The notes: a model not told the origin generated them from the sequence alone. A stretch of 64,000 nucleotides of DNA from Luteimonas sp. J29 (GCF_000472505.1 NZ_AWZR01000002.1:372001-436000), one strand, 5' to 3'; positions 52,346 to 61,119 are shown, counted from the stretch's first letter. Numbers and translations: made by a program.

Positions 52346-53258
52346 CGGCGTCCTCCGCGGCGCTCTCGTCGGCTTCCGCGACCGGCGGGGGCACGACGTC
52401 CTCGCCCTCTTCGGCGAGTGCGTGCACCAGCCAGGCCTCGAACGCGGGATCGGCATCGGGCCCGAACGCCCCGGTGACCTCCGCCAGCAGCAGGTCCAGG
52501 TCGGGATGGGTCGCCAGCGCCAGCTCCGGATCGAAGCGCGCCGCCGCCGGCGCCGGCGGCAGGGGTTCGCCCTGGATGTCGGCGGCCGCACCGGGAGCGT
52601 TGGCAGGCAGCCATGGCCCCCACCAGGTCGCGGCCAGCGCGGCCGCGACGGCAAGCAGCGCGACCACGGTCGCCGGCCACAGCCAGTCGCGCCGGGCGTG
52701 CATGACCGGGCTGCGCGCGGGCCACGGCCCCGGGGCGCGCCCGCCGTCGCGGAGGCTCCGGATTCGGGCCAGGCGCTCTCCGTCCAGGTCCCGCACCGCC
52801 TGCTGCGCGGCAGCCGAAAGCGCCCGCCAGGCGTCCGGGTCCGGGCTGCCATCGTCGTTGTGCGGCAGCGCCCGGCGCAGCGCGAGCCGGTAGGACGGAC
52901 GGGCGATGCCCAGGACCGCGGCTGCTTCCGCCTCGGGCAGTCCCGCCACCAGCCGCAGCAGCAGCGCGGCGCGCGGACCCGGCGCCAGCGCGGCCACGGC
53001 GGCCGGGATCGCCGGGTCGGGCGACGCGGGGGGCTCGCGCAGCTGCGGCGCGGCGAGCAGCAGGGCCCAGAAGCGGCGCGGCCACTGCGCGAACGGGGTT
53101 TCGCCGGCGACGGACCCGAACCCGCGCAGGGTGGCGGCCAGCGCGGCATCCCCCGCCGCGGCGCTGCCGGCCTGCCAGTGCGCGAAGACCACGCCGCGTC
53201 GCTCGACGCCGCGCAGGAAGGCGGTCAGGGCGGCATGGGCCGCGGCGGAATCGTTCAA
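52335..53258 (-). CDS. Sigma-70-like protein fused to a membrane segment
   Basis: 307 aa with a TTG start (no ATG is available before the conserved part). Residues about 1-65 resemble a diverged sigma region 2 (LTAFLRGVERRGVVFAHWQAG, WPRRFWALLLAAPQL). Residues about 80-130 resemble region 4 with a helix-turn-helix (ALAPGPRAALLLRLVAGLPEAEAAAVLGIARPSYRLALRRAL). After a linker one membrane helix follows (WLWPATVVALLAVAAALAATW), then an acidic periplasmic tail (LATHPDLDLLLAEVTGAFG). Sigma-like DNA-binding parts tethered in one protein are unusual. It is coupled to the DUF3106 gene. Whether it binds core polymerase is unknown. Confidence 0.72.
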   Translation of the reverse strand: MNDSAAAHAALTAFLRGVERRGVVFAHWQAGSAAAGDAALAATLRGFGSVAGETPFAQWPRRFWALLLAAPQLREPPASPDPAIPAAVAALAPGPRAALLLRLVAGLPEAEAAAVLGIARPSYRLALRRALPHNDDGSPDPDAWRALSAAAQQAVRDLDGERLARIRSLRDGGRAPGPWPARSPVMHARRDWLWPATVVALLAVAAALAATWWGPWLPANAPGAAADIQGEPLPPAPAAARFDPELALATHPDLDLLLAEVTGAFGPDADPAFEAWLVHALAEEGEDVVPPPVAEADESAAEDADAP

Positions 53259-53492
53259 GACTGCTTCTTGGCCGGGCCCGGGGGACGGCCCGCGGTGGCC
53301 ATGATACGGGTCCCCGACAGGCCACCGGGGGCTTGACGGCCGTCGCAGTCCCTGTTCCAGCCCCTGTTTCCCGGGCCAACGTTGTGCACATGCGTCGCGG
53401 AACCGTCACATGCGCGCCGCGTGGAGCGGGATTGACCAATGTGAACGCTTGGTTTCACGCACAAATTCTTGATTTTCATGGAAAACGTGCGG

Positions 53493-53511
53493 TTGGCGAT
53501 TTTTTCGCCAA
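53493..53511. repeat. Perfect inverted repeat with all-T loop
   Basis: TTGGCGA-TTTTT-TCGCCAA, a perfect 7-bp stem. There is no T run after either arm, so it is not a standard terminator. It sits 62 bp from the DnaA boxes. Confidence 0.7.
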
Positions 53512-53572
53512 GTCAGGCTTTCACGCGTGTTACGTAGGCGAAACCCCCCTGCGCAGGTGCTCATGCACAGGG

Positions 53573-53595
53573 TTATCCACACGAATTGTGGATAA
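53573..53595. promoter_or_regulatory. Two perfect DnaA boxes in inverted orientation
   Basis: TTATCCACA (53573-53581) and TGTGGATAA (53587-53595) both match the 9-mer consensus exactly, face each other across 5 bp, and lie 133-111 bp upstream of the priA start. They could be a site where DnaA controls priA, or a DnaA-titrating or origin-like element. dnaA itself is not in the window. Confidence 0.75.
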
Positions 53596-53705
53596 GGGGA
53601 AAACCCTTGCCTGCCATCGACTTGCGTGCGGAAGGTCCGGACCGGCGCAAGTCCCGCCCTCAAGTCCGGGCCGCGTTTGGGAAGCGCCCGCACTAGACTT
53701 CGAAG

Positions 53706-55922
53706 GTGTCCGATTCCGCCGCCTCCGTCCTCCAGGTCGCCCTGCCGGTGCCGCTGCCGCGGCTGTTCGACTACCGCGCGCCCGACGGCGTGGCGGCGCC
53801 CGACGACGTCGGACGCCGGGTGCGGGTGCCGTTCGGACCGCGCGAGCTGGTGGGCGTCGTGGCCGCGGTCGGCCCGCCCGCGCCCGACGCGCCCGATTTG
53901 CGTCCCGTCGTCGAACGCCTCGACGCCTCACCGCTGCTGCACGGCGAGTTGCTCGAATCGTTGCGCTGGCTGGCGCGTTACACCCACGCGCCGCTGGGCG
54001 AGGTGCTGGCCACGGCGCTGCCGGCCGCACTGCGCCGCGGCGAACCGCTGCCCGACACCCACGCCTGGGCGTGGCGGCTGACCGCGGACGGGCGTGCCGC
54101 GCTGCCCGGCCTGCGCGCCGGCTCGCGGCCGCGGCGCCTGGCCGGACTGCTCGAGACCGCCCCCCGCGACGAGCACGCACTCGACGCCCTGCTCGACGGC
54201 TGGCGGGCGGCCGCCCGCTCGCTCCAGCAGCGCGGGCTGGCCGAGCGGTTCGCGGTACCCGCCTCGGCGATCTCGCCCGCGCCCCGGCCGGGCCCGACCC
54301 CGGAGCCGGAGCAGCAGGCCGCCATCGACGCCGTCCGCGCGGCGGACGGCTTCGCGCCCATGCTGCTCGATGGCGTCACCGGCAGCGGCAAGACCGAGGT
54401 CTACCTGCACGCGATCGCCGACTGCCTGGCGCGCGGCCGCCAGGCCCTGGTGCTGGTGCCCGAGATCGGCCTCACCCCGCAGCTGCTGGGGCGCTTTCGC
54501 GCCCGCCTCGGCGTGCCGGTCCACGCCACCCATTCCGGGCTCGGCGACGCCGAGCGCGCACGGGTCTGGGCCGCGGCCTGGCGCGGCGAGGCGCGGGTGG
54601 TCGTGGGCACGCGCTCGGCGGTGTTCACGCCGCTGCCCGATGCCGGCCTGATCGTGGTCGACGAAGAGCACGACGCCAGCTACAAGCAGCAGGACGGCAT
54701 CCGCTACCACGCCCGCGACTTCGCCCTGGTGCGCGGGCGCGCGCTCGGGATCCCGGTGCTGCTGGGCAGCGCCACGCCCTCGCTGGAGACGCTGCAAAAC
54801 GCCACCGCCGGGCGCTACGGCTACCTGCGCATGTCGCGCCGCGCCGGCGCCGCGCGTCCGCCCGAGGTGCGCGTGACCGACGTGCGCAAGCGGCCGCTCG
54901 AGGCCGGCCTGTCGCAGCCGATGCTGGACGCGATCCGCACCGAACTCGACGCCGGCGGCCAGGTGCTGGTGTTCCGCAACCGCCGCGGCTACGCGCCGGT
55001 GCTGCTGTGCCACGACTGCGGCTGGAGCGCGCAGTGCCCGCGATGCGGCGGCGCCGGCCAGGGCCGGCCGATGACCGTGCACGCGCAGGGACGGCGCCTG
55101 CAGTGCCACCACTGCGGGCACCGCCGGCCGGCGCCGCCGGCCTGCCCCGACTGCGCGAGCCTCGCGCTGCAGCCCCAGGGCGTGGGCACCGAACGGATCG
55201 AGGAAGTGCTGGCCGCGCGCTTCCCCGACGTGCCGGTGCTGCGCATTGACCGCGGCAGCACCCGGCGCCGCGATGCGATGGAGACGCTGCTCGGCGACCT
55301 GGGCGAACGCCCCGGGATCCTGGTCGGCACCCAGATGCTGGCCAAGGGCCACGACCTCGCCCAGCTCGGCCTGGTGTGCGTGGTCGGCATCGACGAGGGG
55401 CTGTATTCGGCCGACTTCCGCTCGCACGAGAAGCTGGCCCAGCTGCTGGTCCAGGTCGCCGGTCGCGCCGGCCGTGCGCAGCGCCCGGGCCGGGTGCTGC
55501 TGCAGACCCATCATCCCGACCATCCGCTGCTGGCGACGCTGATCGAAGGCGGCTACCACGCCTTCGCCGCCGAGGCGCTGGCGCTGCGCGAGGCCGCGGG
55601 CTTCCCGCCGTTCGCGCACCTGGCGCTGCTGCGCGCCGAGTCGAAGCACGCCGGCCCGCCGCTCGCGTTCCTGCAGGCGGCGCGGCAGGCGCTGGAAGCG
55701 GGAGCGCAGGCGGCGCGCGCTCCGGACCTGGAGATCAGCGGGCCGATGCCGGCGCCGATGGCGCGCCGCGCCGGCATGCACCGCGCGCAGCTGCTGCTGT
55801 CGTCGCCCGCGCGCCGGGAGCTGCACGCGACCCTGCATGCGACGCTGCCCCGGGTGTATGCGCTGCCCGAGGCGCGCCGGGTGCGGTGGTCGCTGGACGT
55901 GGACCCGGTCGACCTCTACTGA
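53706..55922 (+). CDS. priA: Primosomal protein N' (replication restart helicase PriA)
   Basis: 738-aa 3'-5' helicase that reassembles the replisome at stalled forks. The N-terminal 3'BD domain (LQVALPVPLPRLFDY, RVRVPFGPRELVGVV) is followed by the helicase core with Walker A GVTGSGKTEVYLHAI, DEAH-type VDEEHDASYKQQ, and a zinc-binding insert of eight Cys (CHDCGWSAQCPRCGG...CHHC...CPDC). Then RILVGTQMLAKGHDL-type motif V and LLVQVAGRAGRAQRPGRVLLQT motif VI, and the C-terminal domain. The GTG start lies 6 nt past TAGACT without a Shine-Dalgarno, so the mRNA may be leaderless. Converges on the NYN gene with 7 bp overlap. Confidence 0.96.
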   Translation: MSDSAASVLQVALPVPLPRLFDYRAPDGVAAPDDVGRRVRVPFGPRELVGVVAAVGPPAPDAPDLRPVVERLDASPLLHGELLESLRWLARYTHAPLGEVLATALPAALRRGEPLPDTHAWAWRLTADGRAALPGLRAGSRPRRLAGLLETAPRDEHALDALLDGWRAAARSLQQRGLAERFAVPASAISPAPRPGPTPEPEQQAAIDAVRAADGFAPMLLDGVTGSGKTEVYLHAIADCLARGRQALVLVPEIGLTPQLLGRFRARLGVPVHATHSGLGDAERARVWAAAWRGEARVVVGTRSAVFTPLPDAGLIVVDEEHDASYKQQDGIRYHARDFALVRGRALGIPVLLGSATPSLETLQNATAGRYGYLRMSRRAGAARPPEVRVTDVRKRPLEAGLSQPMLDAIRTELDAGGQVLVFRNRRGYAPVLLCHDCGWSAQCPRCGGAGQGRPMTVHAQGRRLQCHHCGHRRPAPPACPDCASLALQPQGVGTERIEEVLAARFPDVPVLRIDRGSTRRRDAMETLLGDLGERPGILVGTQMLAKGHDLAQLGLVCVVGIDEGLYSADFRSHEKLAQLLVQVAGRAGRAQRPGRVLLQTHHPDHPLLATLIEGGYHAFAAEALALREAAGFPPFAHLALLRAESKHAGPPLAFLQAARQALEAGAQAARAPDLEISGPMPAPMARRAGMHRAQLLLSSPARRELHATLHATLPRVYALPEARRVRWSLDVDPVDLY

Positions 55923-56695
55923 GCCGCCTTGGCGGCGGCCTTGGCCGCGGTCTTCGTGCGGCGGCCGCGCGTGGCGCGGGCCTTGGGCCGCTCGCGGATC
56001 AGCACCTTCTGCCCCTCGCGGCGCACCTCGAACAGGCCGACCGCGTCGATCAGCGCGCTCAGGCTGCGATAGCCGTAGTTGCGCGCGTCGAACGAGCCCT
56101 GGTTGCCGAGGTGGCTGCCGACGCCCGACAGGTGCGCCCAGCCCTCGTCGTCGGCCACCGCCGCCACCGCGCCGCGCAGGCGGTGCACGAGCTCCTGGTC
56201 GTGCGCCAGCTCGCTGGTGGTCTGCGGCCGCGCCTGCCCGGCGGCCCCGTCGTCGGCCTCGCCGAGCTTCTCCAGGTAGAGGAAGGTCGAGCAGGCCTTC
56301 ACGAACGGCAGCGGCGTCTGCTTCTGGCCGAAGCCGTACACCGCGTAGCCGTCGTTGCGCAGGCGCATCACCAGCGGGGTGAAGTCGGCGTCGCTGGACA
56401 CGATCGCGAAGCCGTCGAGCGTGCGCGCGTACATCAGGTCCATGGCGTCGATCACCATCGCCATGTCCGAGGCGTTCTTGCCGGGGCTGTAGGCGAACTG
56501 CTGGATCGGGCGGATCGCGTACTCGTGCAGCACCTTCTCCCAGCCGGCCAGGTTCTGGCTCTTCCAGTTGCCGTAGGCACGGCGCACGTTGACCACGCCG
56601 TGGCGCGCGACCTCGTTGAGGATCGCGTCGATCTTCGAGGCCGGCGCGTTGTCCGCGTCGATCAGCAGCGCGATGCGCCGTTCGCCTTCCGCCAT
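55916..56695 (-). CDS. NYN domain protein with OST-HTH/LOTUS domain
   Basis: 259 aa. The N-terminal NYN (PIN-like, DUF88/LabA) domain starts RRIALLIDADNAPASKIDAI with the catalytic Asp, and continues VVNVRRAYGNWKS, SDMAMVIDAMDLMYA and GFAIVSSDADFTPLVMRLR with the further acidic residues, so it is probably a metal-dependent RNase. A LOTUS/OST-HTH domain (about residues 170-235, VADDEGWAHLSGVGSHLGNQ...NYGYRSLSALIDAVGLFEV) would bind RNA. A basic Lys/Ala/Arg tail (RGRRTKTAAKAAAKAAQ) follows. Start ATG 56695. Its target is unknown; similar bacterial proteins are little studied. Confidence 0.88.
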   Translation of the reverse strand: MAEGERRIALLIDADNAPASKIDAILNEVARHGVVNVRRAYGNWKSQNLAGWEKVLHEYAIRPIQQFAYSPGKNASDMAMVIDAMDLMYARTLDGFAIVSSDADFTPLVMRLRNDGYAVYGFGQKQTPLPFVKACSTFLYLEKLGEADDGAAGQARPQTTSELAHDQELVHRLRGAVAAVADDEGWAHLSGVGSHLGNQGSFDARNYGYRSLSALIDAVGLFEVRREGQKVLIRERPKARATRGRRTKTAAKAAAKAAQ

Positions 56696-56863
56696 GTCCG
56701 TGTCTCTGTCTCCCGGTTGCGCGCAGGGTAGCGCGTCGGCGCACCCCCGTCGCAGTGGCGGGCAGGCCCCGGGGCGGGACGGTACGGCCTGCAACCGTTG
56801 CGGCAGCGCAGCGGCGGATGCGCGACAATGGCGGTTTCCCCACCCCGATACCCGCGACCCGAC

Positions 56864-57811
56864 ATGCCCAGCCAGCTCGAACAGCTCCGCTCCCTGTCCA
56901 CCGTGGTGGCCGACACCGGCGACATCGAGGCGATCGCCCGCTTCAAGCCGATGGACGCGACCACCAACCCGTCGCTGCTGCTCAAGGCCGCCTCCCTGCC
57001 CGCCTACGCCGCATACCTGGACCAGGCCGTGGCGGCGGCGACCGGCAGCGGCGAGGCCCGGGTGGCCGACGCCTGCGACCGGCTGGCGGTGGCGATCGGC
57101 GGCGAGATCCTGAAGCTGATCCCCGGCCGCGTGTCCACCGAGGTCGACGCGCGCCTGAGCTTCGACACCGAGGCCACCGTGGCCAAGGCCCACCGCCTGG
57201 TCGAGCTGTACGACCAGGCGGGCATCGGCCGCGACCGCCTGCTGATCAAGATCGCCTCGACCTGGGAAGGCATCCGCGCCGCCGAGCGCCTGGAGCGCGA
57301 CGGCATCCACTGCAATCTGACCCTGCTGTTCTCCTTCGCCCAGGCCGTGGCCTGCGCCGAGGCCGGCGTGTTCCTGATCTCGCCCTTCGTCGGCCGCATC
57401 CTCGACTGGCACCTGGCCAACGGCATGGACAAGCCGGCCACGCCGCAGGACGACCCGGGCGTGCAGTCGGTCACCCGGATCTGGCGCTGGTACAAGCAGC
57501 ACGGCTTCGAAACCGTGGTGATGGGCGCGAGCTTCCGCAACACCGGCGAAGTGCTGGCGCTGGCCGGCTGCGACCGGCTGACCATCTCGCCCGACCTGCT
57601 GGCAGCGCTGGAGGCGTCGGACGCGCCGGTCGAGCGCGGGCTGGTTGATCCGGGCGAGCGCTCCGCGCGCCCCGCGCCGCTGGGCGAGGCCGCGTTCCGC
57701 TGGCAGCACAACGAAGACGCGATGGCCACCGAGAAGCTGGCCCAGGGCATCCGCAACTTCGCCGCCGACCAGCGCAAGCTCGAGGCGATGCTGGCCGCGA
57801 AGCTCGGCTGA
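56864..57811 (+). CDS. tal: Transaldolase
   Basis: 315-aa pentose phosphate enzyme that moves a dihydroxyacetone unit between sugar phosphates. It aligns along its length with E. coli Tal[17 protein letters not shown] with catalytic Asp17, [12 protein letters not shown], the Schiff-base Lys129 in [44 protein letters not shown] split over consecutive motifs, and [23 protein letters not shown]. The ATG at 56864 gives the normal N-terminus; an earlier start at 56798 adds unrelated residues. GACAAT at 56823-56828 could be its -10. Confidence 0.96.
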   Translation: MPSQLEQLRSLSTVVADTGDIEAIARFKPMDATTNPSLLLKAASLPAYAAYLDQAVAAATGSGEARVADACDRLAVAIGGEILKLIPGRVSTEVDARLSFDTEATVAKAHRLVELYDQAGIGRDRLLIKIASTWEGIRAAERLERDGIHCNLTLLFSFAQAVACAEAGVFLISPFVGRILDWHLANGMDKPATPQDDPGVQSVTRIWRWYKQHGFETVVMGASFRNTGEVLALAGCDRLTISPDLLAALEASDAPVERGLVDPGERSARPAPLGEAAFRWQHNEDAMATEKLAQGIRNFAADQRKLEAMLAAKLG

Positions 57812-57908
57812 GGCCACCCGGGCGGCGGCCGCGCCACACGCCGCGCACCAGCGCGCGCCGGCACGCGGCCTGCACATCGCGCTGCGCCCGCCTCCCTAGA
57901 ATGGGCGC

Positions 57909-59189
57909 ATGACGACACGCCCGCACGTGGTCATCGTCGGCGGGGGCTTCGCCGGGCTCTGGGCCGCGCGCGCGCTCGCACGCGCGCCGGCGCGCATCAC
58001 CCTGCTCGACCGCGGCAACCACCACCTGTTCCAGCCGCTGCTCTACCAGGTCGCGACCGCCGGGCTCTCCGCGCCCGACATCGCCGCGCCGCTGCGCCAC
58101 ATCCTGCGCCGACAGCGCAACGTCGAGGTGCAGATGGCCACCGTGTCGCGGGTGGACGCGGACGCGCGCGAGGTCGAACTCGAACACGCCGGCGGCCGCC
58201 GGCGGCTCGGCTATGACTTCCTGGTGCTGGCGACCGGCGCCACCCACGCCTACTTCGGCAATGAACACTGGGCGCCGCACGCGCCGGGGCTGAAGACGCT
58301 CGACGACGCGCTGGAACTGCGCCGCCGGCTGCTGCTCGCGTTCGAACGCGCGGAGGCGGCGACCGACCCGGCCGAGCGCGAGGCCTGGCTGAGCTTCGCC
58401 ATCATCGGCGGCGGCCCCACCGGCGTCGAACTGGCCGGCACCCTGGCCGAGATCGCGCGCCACACGCTCGAGCGCGAGTTCCGCCACATCGATCCGGCGC
58501 GCGCCCGGGTGCGCCTGGTCGAGGCCGGGCCACGGGTCCTGTCCGCGTTCCCCGAGGACCTCTCGCGCAAGGCCCGTCGGCAGCTGGAAAGGCTGGGCGT
58601 GGAGGTGCACACCGGCGCCCCGGTCGAGGACATCGACGCCCAGGGCTATCGCTGCAATGGCCGGTTCGTGCCGGCGCGCACCGTGGTCTGGGCGGCGGGC
58701 GTGTCGGCCTCGCCGCTGGGCGCCTGCCTGGGCGCGCCGCTCGATCGCGCCGGGCGGGTGCGCGTTCGCCCCGACCTGTCGGTGCCCGGCCATCCGGAGA
58801 TCTTCGTCGCCGGCGACCTCGCGGCGGTCGAACGCGAGGACGGGCGGCCGGTACCCGGGGTCGCGCCCGCCGCCAAGCAGATGGGGCGGCACGTGGCGCG
58901 CTGCATCCGCGCGCGGCTGGGCGGAGGCACCGGCCCGTGCCGGCCGTTCGCCTACCGCGATTACGGCAACCTCGCCACCATCGGCCGGATGGCGGCGGTG
59001 GTCGACCTCGGCGCCTGGCGCTTCTCGGGCGTGCCGGCCTGGTGGTTCTGGCTGCTGGCGCACCTGTTCTTCCTGGTCGGCTTCCGCAACCGGCTGGTGG
59101 TGCTGCTCAACTGGTCGGTCGCCTACTGGACCCACCAGCGCGCGGCGCGGATCATCCTCGGCGGCGACGATCGTTCCGGCCGGAACTGA
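57909..59189 (+). CDS. ndh: Type II NADH dehydrogenase (NDH-2)
   Basis: 426-aa single-subunit, non-proton-pumping NADH:quinone oxidoreductase on the inner membrane. FAD motif VVIVGGGFAGLWAARAL, QPLLYQVATAGLS, NADH motif FAIIGGGPTGVELAGTLAE, and FVAGDLAAVEREDG. The C-terminal hydrophobic, Trp-rich WWFWLLAHLFFLVGFRNRL is the membrane-anchoring part. TAGAAT (57897-57902) ends 6 nt before the ATG and there is no ribosome site, so the mRNA is probably leaderless. Confidence 0.93.
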   Translation: MTTRPHVVIVGGGFAGLWAARALARAPARITLLDRGNHHLFQPLLYQVATAGLSAPDIAAPLRHILRRQRNVEVQMATVSRVDADAREVELEHAGGRRRLGYDFLVLATGATHAYFGNEHWAPHAPGLKTLDDALELRRRLLLAFERAEAATDPAEREAWLSFAIIGGGPTGVELAGTLAEIARHTLEREFRHIDPARARVRLVEAGPRVLSAFPEDLSRKARRQLERLGVEVHTGAPVEDIDAQGYRCNGRFVPARTVVWAAGVSASPLGACLGAPLDRAGRVRVRPDLSVPGHPEIFVAGDLAAVEREDGRPVPGVAPAAKQMGRHVARCIRARLGGGTGPCRPFAYRDYGNLATIGRMAAVVDLGAWRFSGVPAWWFWLLAHLFFLVGFRNRLVVLLNWSVAYWTHQRAARIILGGDDRSGRN

Positions 59190-59267
59190 CGCGCCGCCGC
59201 TCCGGCGGGGCGCTACGCGCCGCCACGCTTCGGCTAGGATGGCCGCTCCCCCGGCCGCGACTCCGGC

Positions 59268-60077
59268 ATGATCGACGTCCCCACGCAGAACCTGCTGATC
59301 GCGCTGGCGGTGACCACCGCGGCCGGCCTCGCGACCGGCTTCGGCGGGCTGCTGGTGTTCGCCTCGAAGTCGCCCAACGCGCGCGTGCTCGCCTTCGGCC
59401 TGGCCTTCGCCGGCGGCGCGATGGTGTACGTGTCGCTGGGCGAGATCCTCGGCAAGTCGGTGCTCGCGTTCTCGGCCGACTACGGCGACCGGCTCGGCTT
59501 CACCTGGGGCACGCTCTCGTTCCTCGCCGGCGTGCTGCTGATCGTCACCATCGACCGGCTGGTGCCCAACCCGCACGAACGGCTGGAGGTCGACGACCCC
59601 TACTTCCGCGAGCACAACCGCGAGTACGTCAAGCGCGTGGGGCTGCTCACCGCGGTGGCGATCACCGCGCACAACTTCCCCGAGGGACTGGCGACGTTCT
59701 TCGCCACCCTCGAGAACCCCGGCGTGGGCATGCCGCTGGCGTTCGCGATCGCGATCCACAACATCCCCGAGGGCATCGCCATCGCGGTGCCGGTCTACTT
59801 CGCCACCAGCAACCGCGCGTATGCCTTCGCCGCCTGCCTGGTGTCGGGACTGGCCGAGCCGGTGGGTGCGATCCTGGGCTACCTGCTGCTGCGGCCGTTC
59901 CTGTCGGACGCGGTGTTCGGCGCGGTGTTCGGCATCATCGCCGGGGTCATGGTGTTCCTGGCCCTGGACGAACTGCTGCCGGCGGCCAAGCGCTACGCCA
60001 AGGGCCACGAGACGGTGTACGGCCTGGTGACCGGCATGGCCGCGCTGGCCATCAGCCTGGTGCTGTTCAAGTGGTAG
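59268..60077 (+). CDS. zupT: ZIP family zinc transporter
   Basis: 269-aa inner-membrane metal importer with about eight helices. Helix 4 carries TAHNFPEGLATFFATLE and helix 5 IAIHNIPEGIAIAVPVYFAT, the paired HN..EG metal-binding motifs of ZupT, and a further GLAEPVGAILGYLLLRPFL helix and AGVMVFLALDELLPAAKRYA end it. The family substrate is zinc, with some iron and manganese uptake. TAGGAT (59235-59240) is a candidate -10. It is followed by a hairpin shared with rpoH. Confidence 0.93.
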   Translation: MIDVPTQNLLIALAVTTAAGLATGFGGLLVFASKSPNARVLAFGLAFAGGAMVYVSLGEILGKSVLAFSADYGDRLGFTWGTLSFLAGVLLIVTIDRLVPNPHERLEVDDPYFREHNREYVKRVGLLTAVAITAHNFPEGLATFFATLENPGVGMPLAFAIAIHNIPEGIAIAVPVYFATSNRAYAFAACLVSGLAEPVGAILGYLLLRPFLSDAVFGAVFGIIAGVMVFLALDELLPAAKRYAKGHETVYGLVTGMAALAISLVLFKW

Positions 60078-60123
60078 CAGGCGGCGGCCGGGGCGCGGCC
60101 GCGATCGAGGGCCCCTGACGCAG

Positions 60124-60147
60124 GAAGGCCCGCTTGCGCGGGCCTTC
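60124..60147. terminator. Bidirectional terminator hairpin between zupT and rpoH
   Basis: A perfect 10-bp stem GAAGGCCCGC / GCGGGCCTTC with a TTGC loop, placed 46 bp past zupT and 28 bp past the rpoH stop. The A/T-bearing stem ends are typical of bidirectional terminators; T runs are weak. Confidence 0.6.
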
Positions 60148-60175
60148 GCTCGTTCCCGGTCCGATGCCTGGCGTG

Positions 60176-61066
60176 TCAGGCCGCGAACAGCGCCTTCATC
60201 TTCTTCAGCGCGTTGGCCTCGACCTGGCGGATGCGCTCGGCCGACACGCCGTACTCGTCGGCCAGTTCCTGCAGCGTGACCTTGGAATCGGGGTCGAGCC
60301 AGCGCCGCTGGATGATGTCGCGCGAGCGCGCGTCCAGGCTGGCCAGCCCCTCGCGCAGCAGTTCGAGGCGGTTGTCGGCGCTGTCCATGCGCTCGTAGGC
60401 CTGGGCCGGATCCTCCTCGTGCGCGATCAGGTACGCGGCGGGCGCCGGCGGCGCGCGGTCGTCATCCTCGTCGGCCGGGGCGTCGAACGCGATGTCGCGG
60501 CCGGACAGGCGCGATTCCATCTCCAGCACCTCGCGCTCGGAGACGTTGAGGTCCTTGGCCACCGCGCTGACCTCGTCGGCGTTCAGCCAGCCCAGGCGGG
60601 TCTTGCTCTTGCGCAGGTTGAAGAACAGCTTGCGCTGGGCCTTGGTCGTGGCGACCTTGACGATGCGCCAGTTCCTGAGGATGAATTCGTGCATCTCGGC
60701 GCGAATCCAGTGCACCGCGAAGCTGACCAGGCGCACGCCCATGTCGGGGTCGAAACGCTTGACCGCCTTCATCAGGCCGATGTTGCCTTCCTGGATCAGG
60801 TCGCCGAGCTGGAGGCCGTACCCGCTGTAGCCGCGGGCGACGTGGACCACGAACCGCAGGTGCGAATGCACCAGTTCGCGGGCCGCGTCGAGGTCCTCGT
60901 GGTCGCGGTAGCGGCGGGCGAGCGCCTGCTCGTCCTCGGCCGACAGGACCGGGATCTGGTTCACCGCGCTGATGTACGCCTCGAGCGAGCCCAGCGGGGC
61001 CAGCCCGGTGAAGGCGGGAACCGGCAGGTTGTTGGCAACAAGCGCTTGGGTCATGGGCGTCTTCAT
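60176..61066 (-). CDS. rpoH: RNA polymerase heat-shock sigma factor (sigma-32)
   Basis: 296 aa. Region 2 has [66 protein letters not shown]. The RpoH box, the family signature, is present as [24 protein letters not shown]. Region 4.2 ends [22 protein letters not shown]. 296 aa is normal (E. coli 284). The start is either ATG 61066 (MKTPMTQAL) or ATG 61054 (MTQALVANN); relatives favour the second. A sigmaE-type promoter lies immediately upstream. It directs heat-shock chaperone and protease genes. Confidence 0.97.
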   Translation of the reverse strand: MKTPMTQALVANNLPVPAFTGLAPLGSLEAYISAVNQIPVLSAEDEQALARRYRDHEDLDAARELVHSHLRFVVHVARGYSGYGLQLGDLIQEGNIGLMKAVKRFDPDMGVRLVSFAVHWIRAEMHEFILRNWRIVKVATTKAQRKLFFNLRKSKTRLGWLNADEVSAVAKDLNVSEREVLEMESRLSGRDIAFDAPADEDDDRAPPAPAAYLIAHEEDPAQAYERMDSADNRLELLREGLASLDARSRDIIQRRWLDPDSKVTLQELADEYGVSAERIRQVEANALKKMKALFAA

Positions 61067-61091
61067 GGATTGGAGTCTAGCAGTCGGCCCC

Positions 61092-61119
61092 TTTGACTGC
61101 TAAGGCAGGGAAAAGTTCC
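61092..61119 (-). promoter_or_regulatory. SigmaE-type promoter upstream of rpoH
   Basis: On the minus strand GGAACTT (61119-61113), a 16-nt spacer and TCAAA (61096-61092) match the sigmaE consensus GGAACTT-N15 to 19-TCAAA exactly, 26 nt before the first rpoH ATG. A second -10-like TAGACT (61079-61074) suggests an additional sigma-70 start. The inverted repeat TAGCAGTC / GACTGCTA (61078-61085, 61095-61102) overlaps both. Confidence 0.7.

Larger units (their letters stand above)
53259..53705. other. 447-bp AT-rich leader region upstream of priA
   Basis: The longest gap in the window. By hand count 30 of 50 bases at 53461-53510 are A or T, far above the rest of the sequence. It holds a 7-bp hairpin (53493-53511), two inverted DnaA boxes (53573-53595), and a -10 box TAGACT (53694-53699) next to the priA start. 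No gene is supported. Confidence 0.7.

Noticed and set aside
53573..53595. Chromosomal replication origin (oriC)
   Set aside because: dnaA, dnaN, rpmH and the gidA region are absent and only two DnaA boxes are present, so calling oriC is not supported. I keep it as an origin-like or regulatory element.
57471..60008. 845-codon open frame antisense to tal, ndh and zupT
   Set aside because: It spans three complete genes on the other strand with full catalytic motifs; it is a GC-driven shadow.
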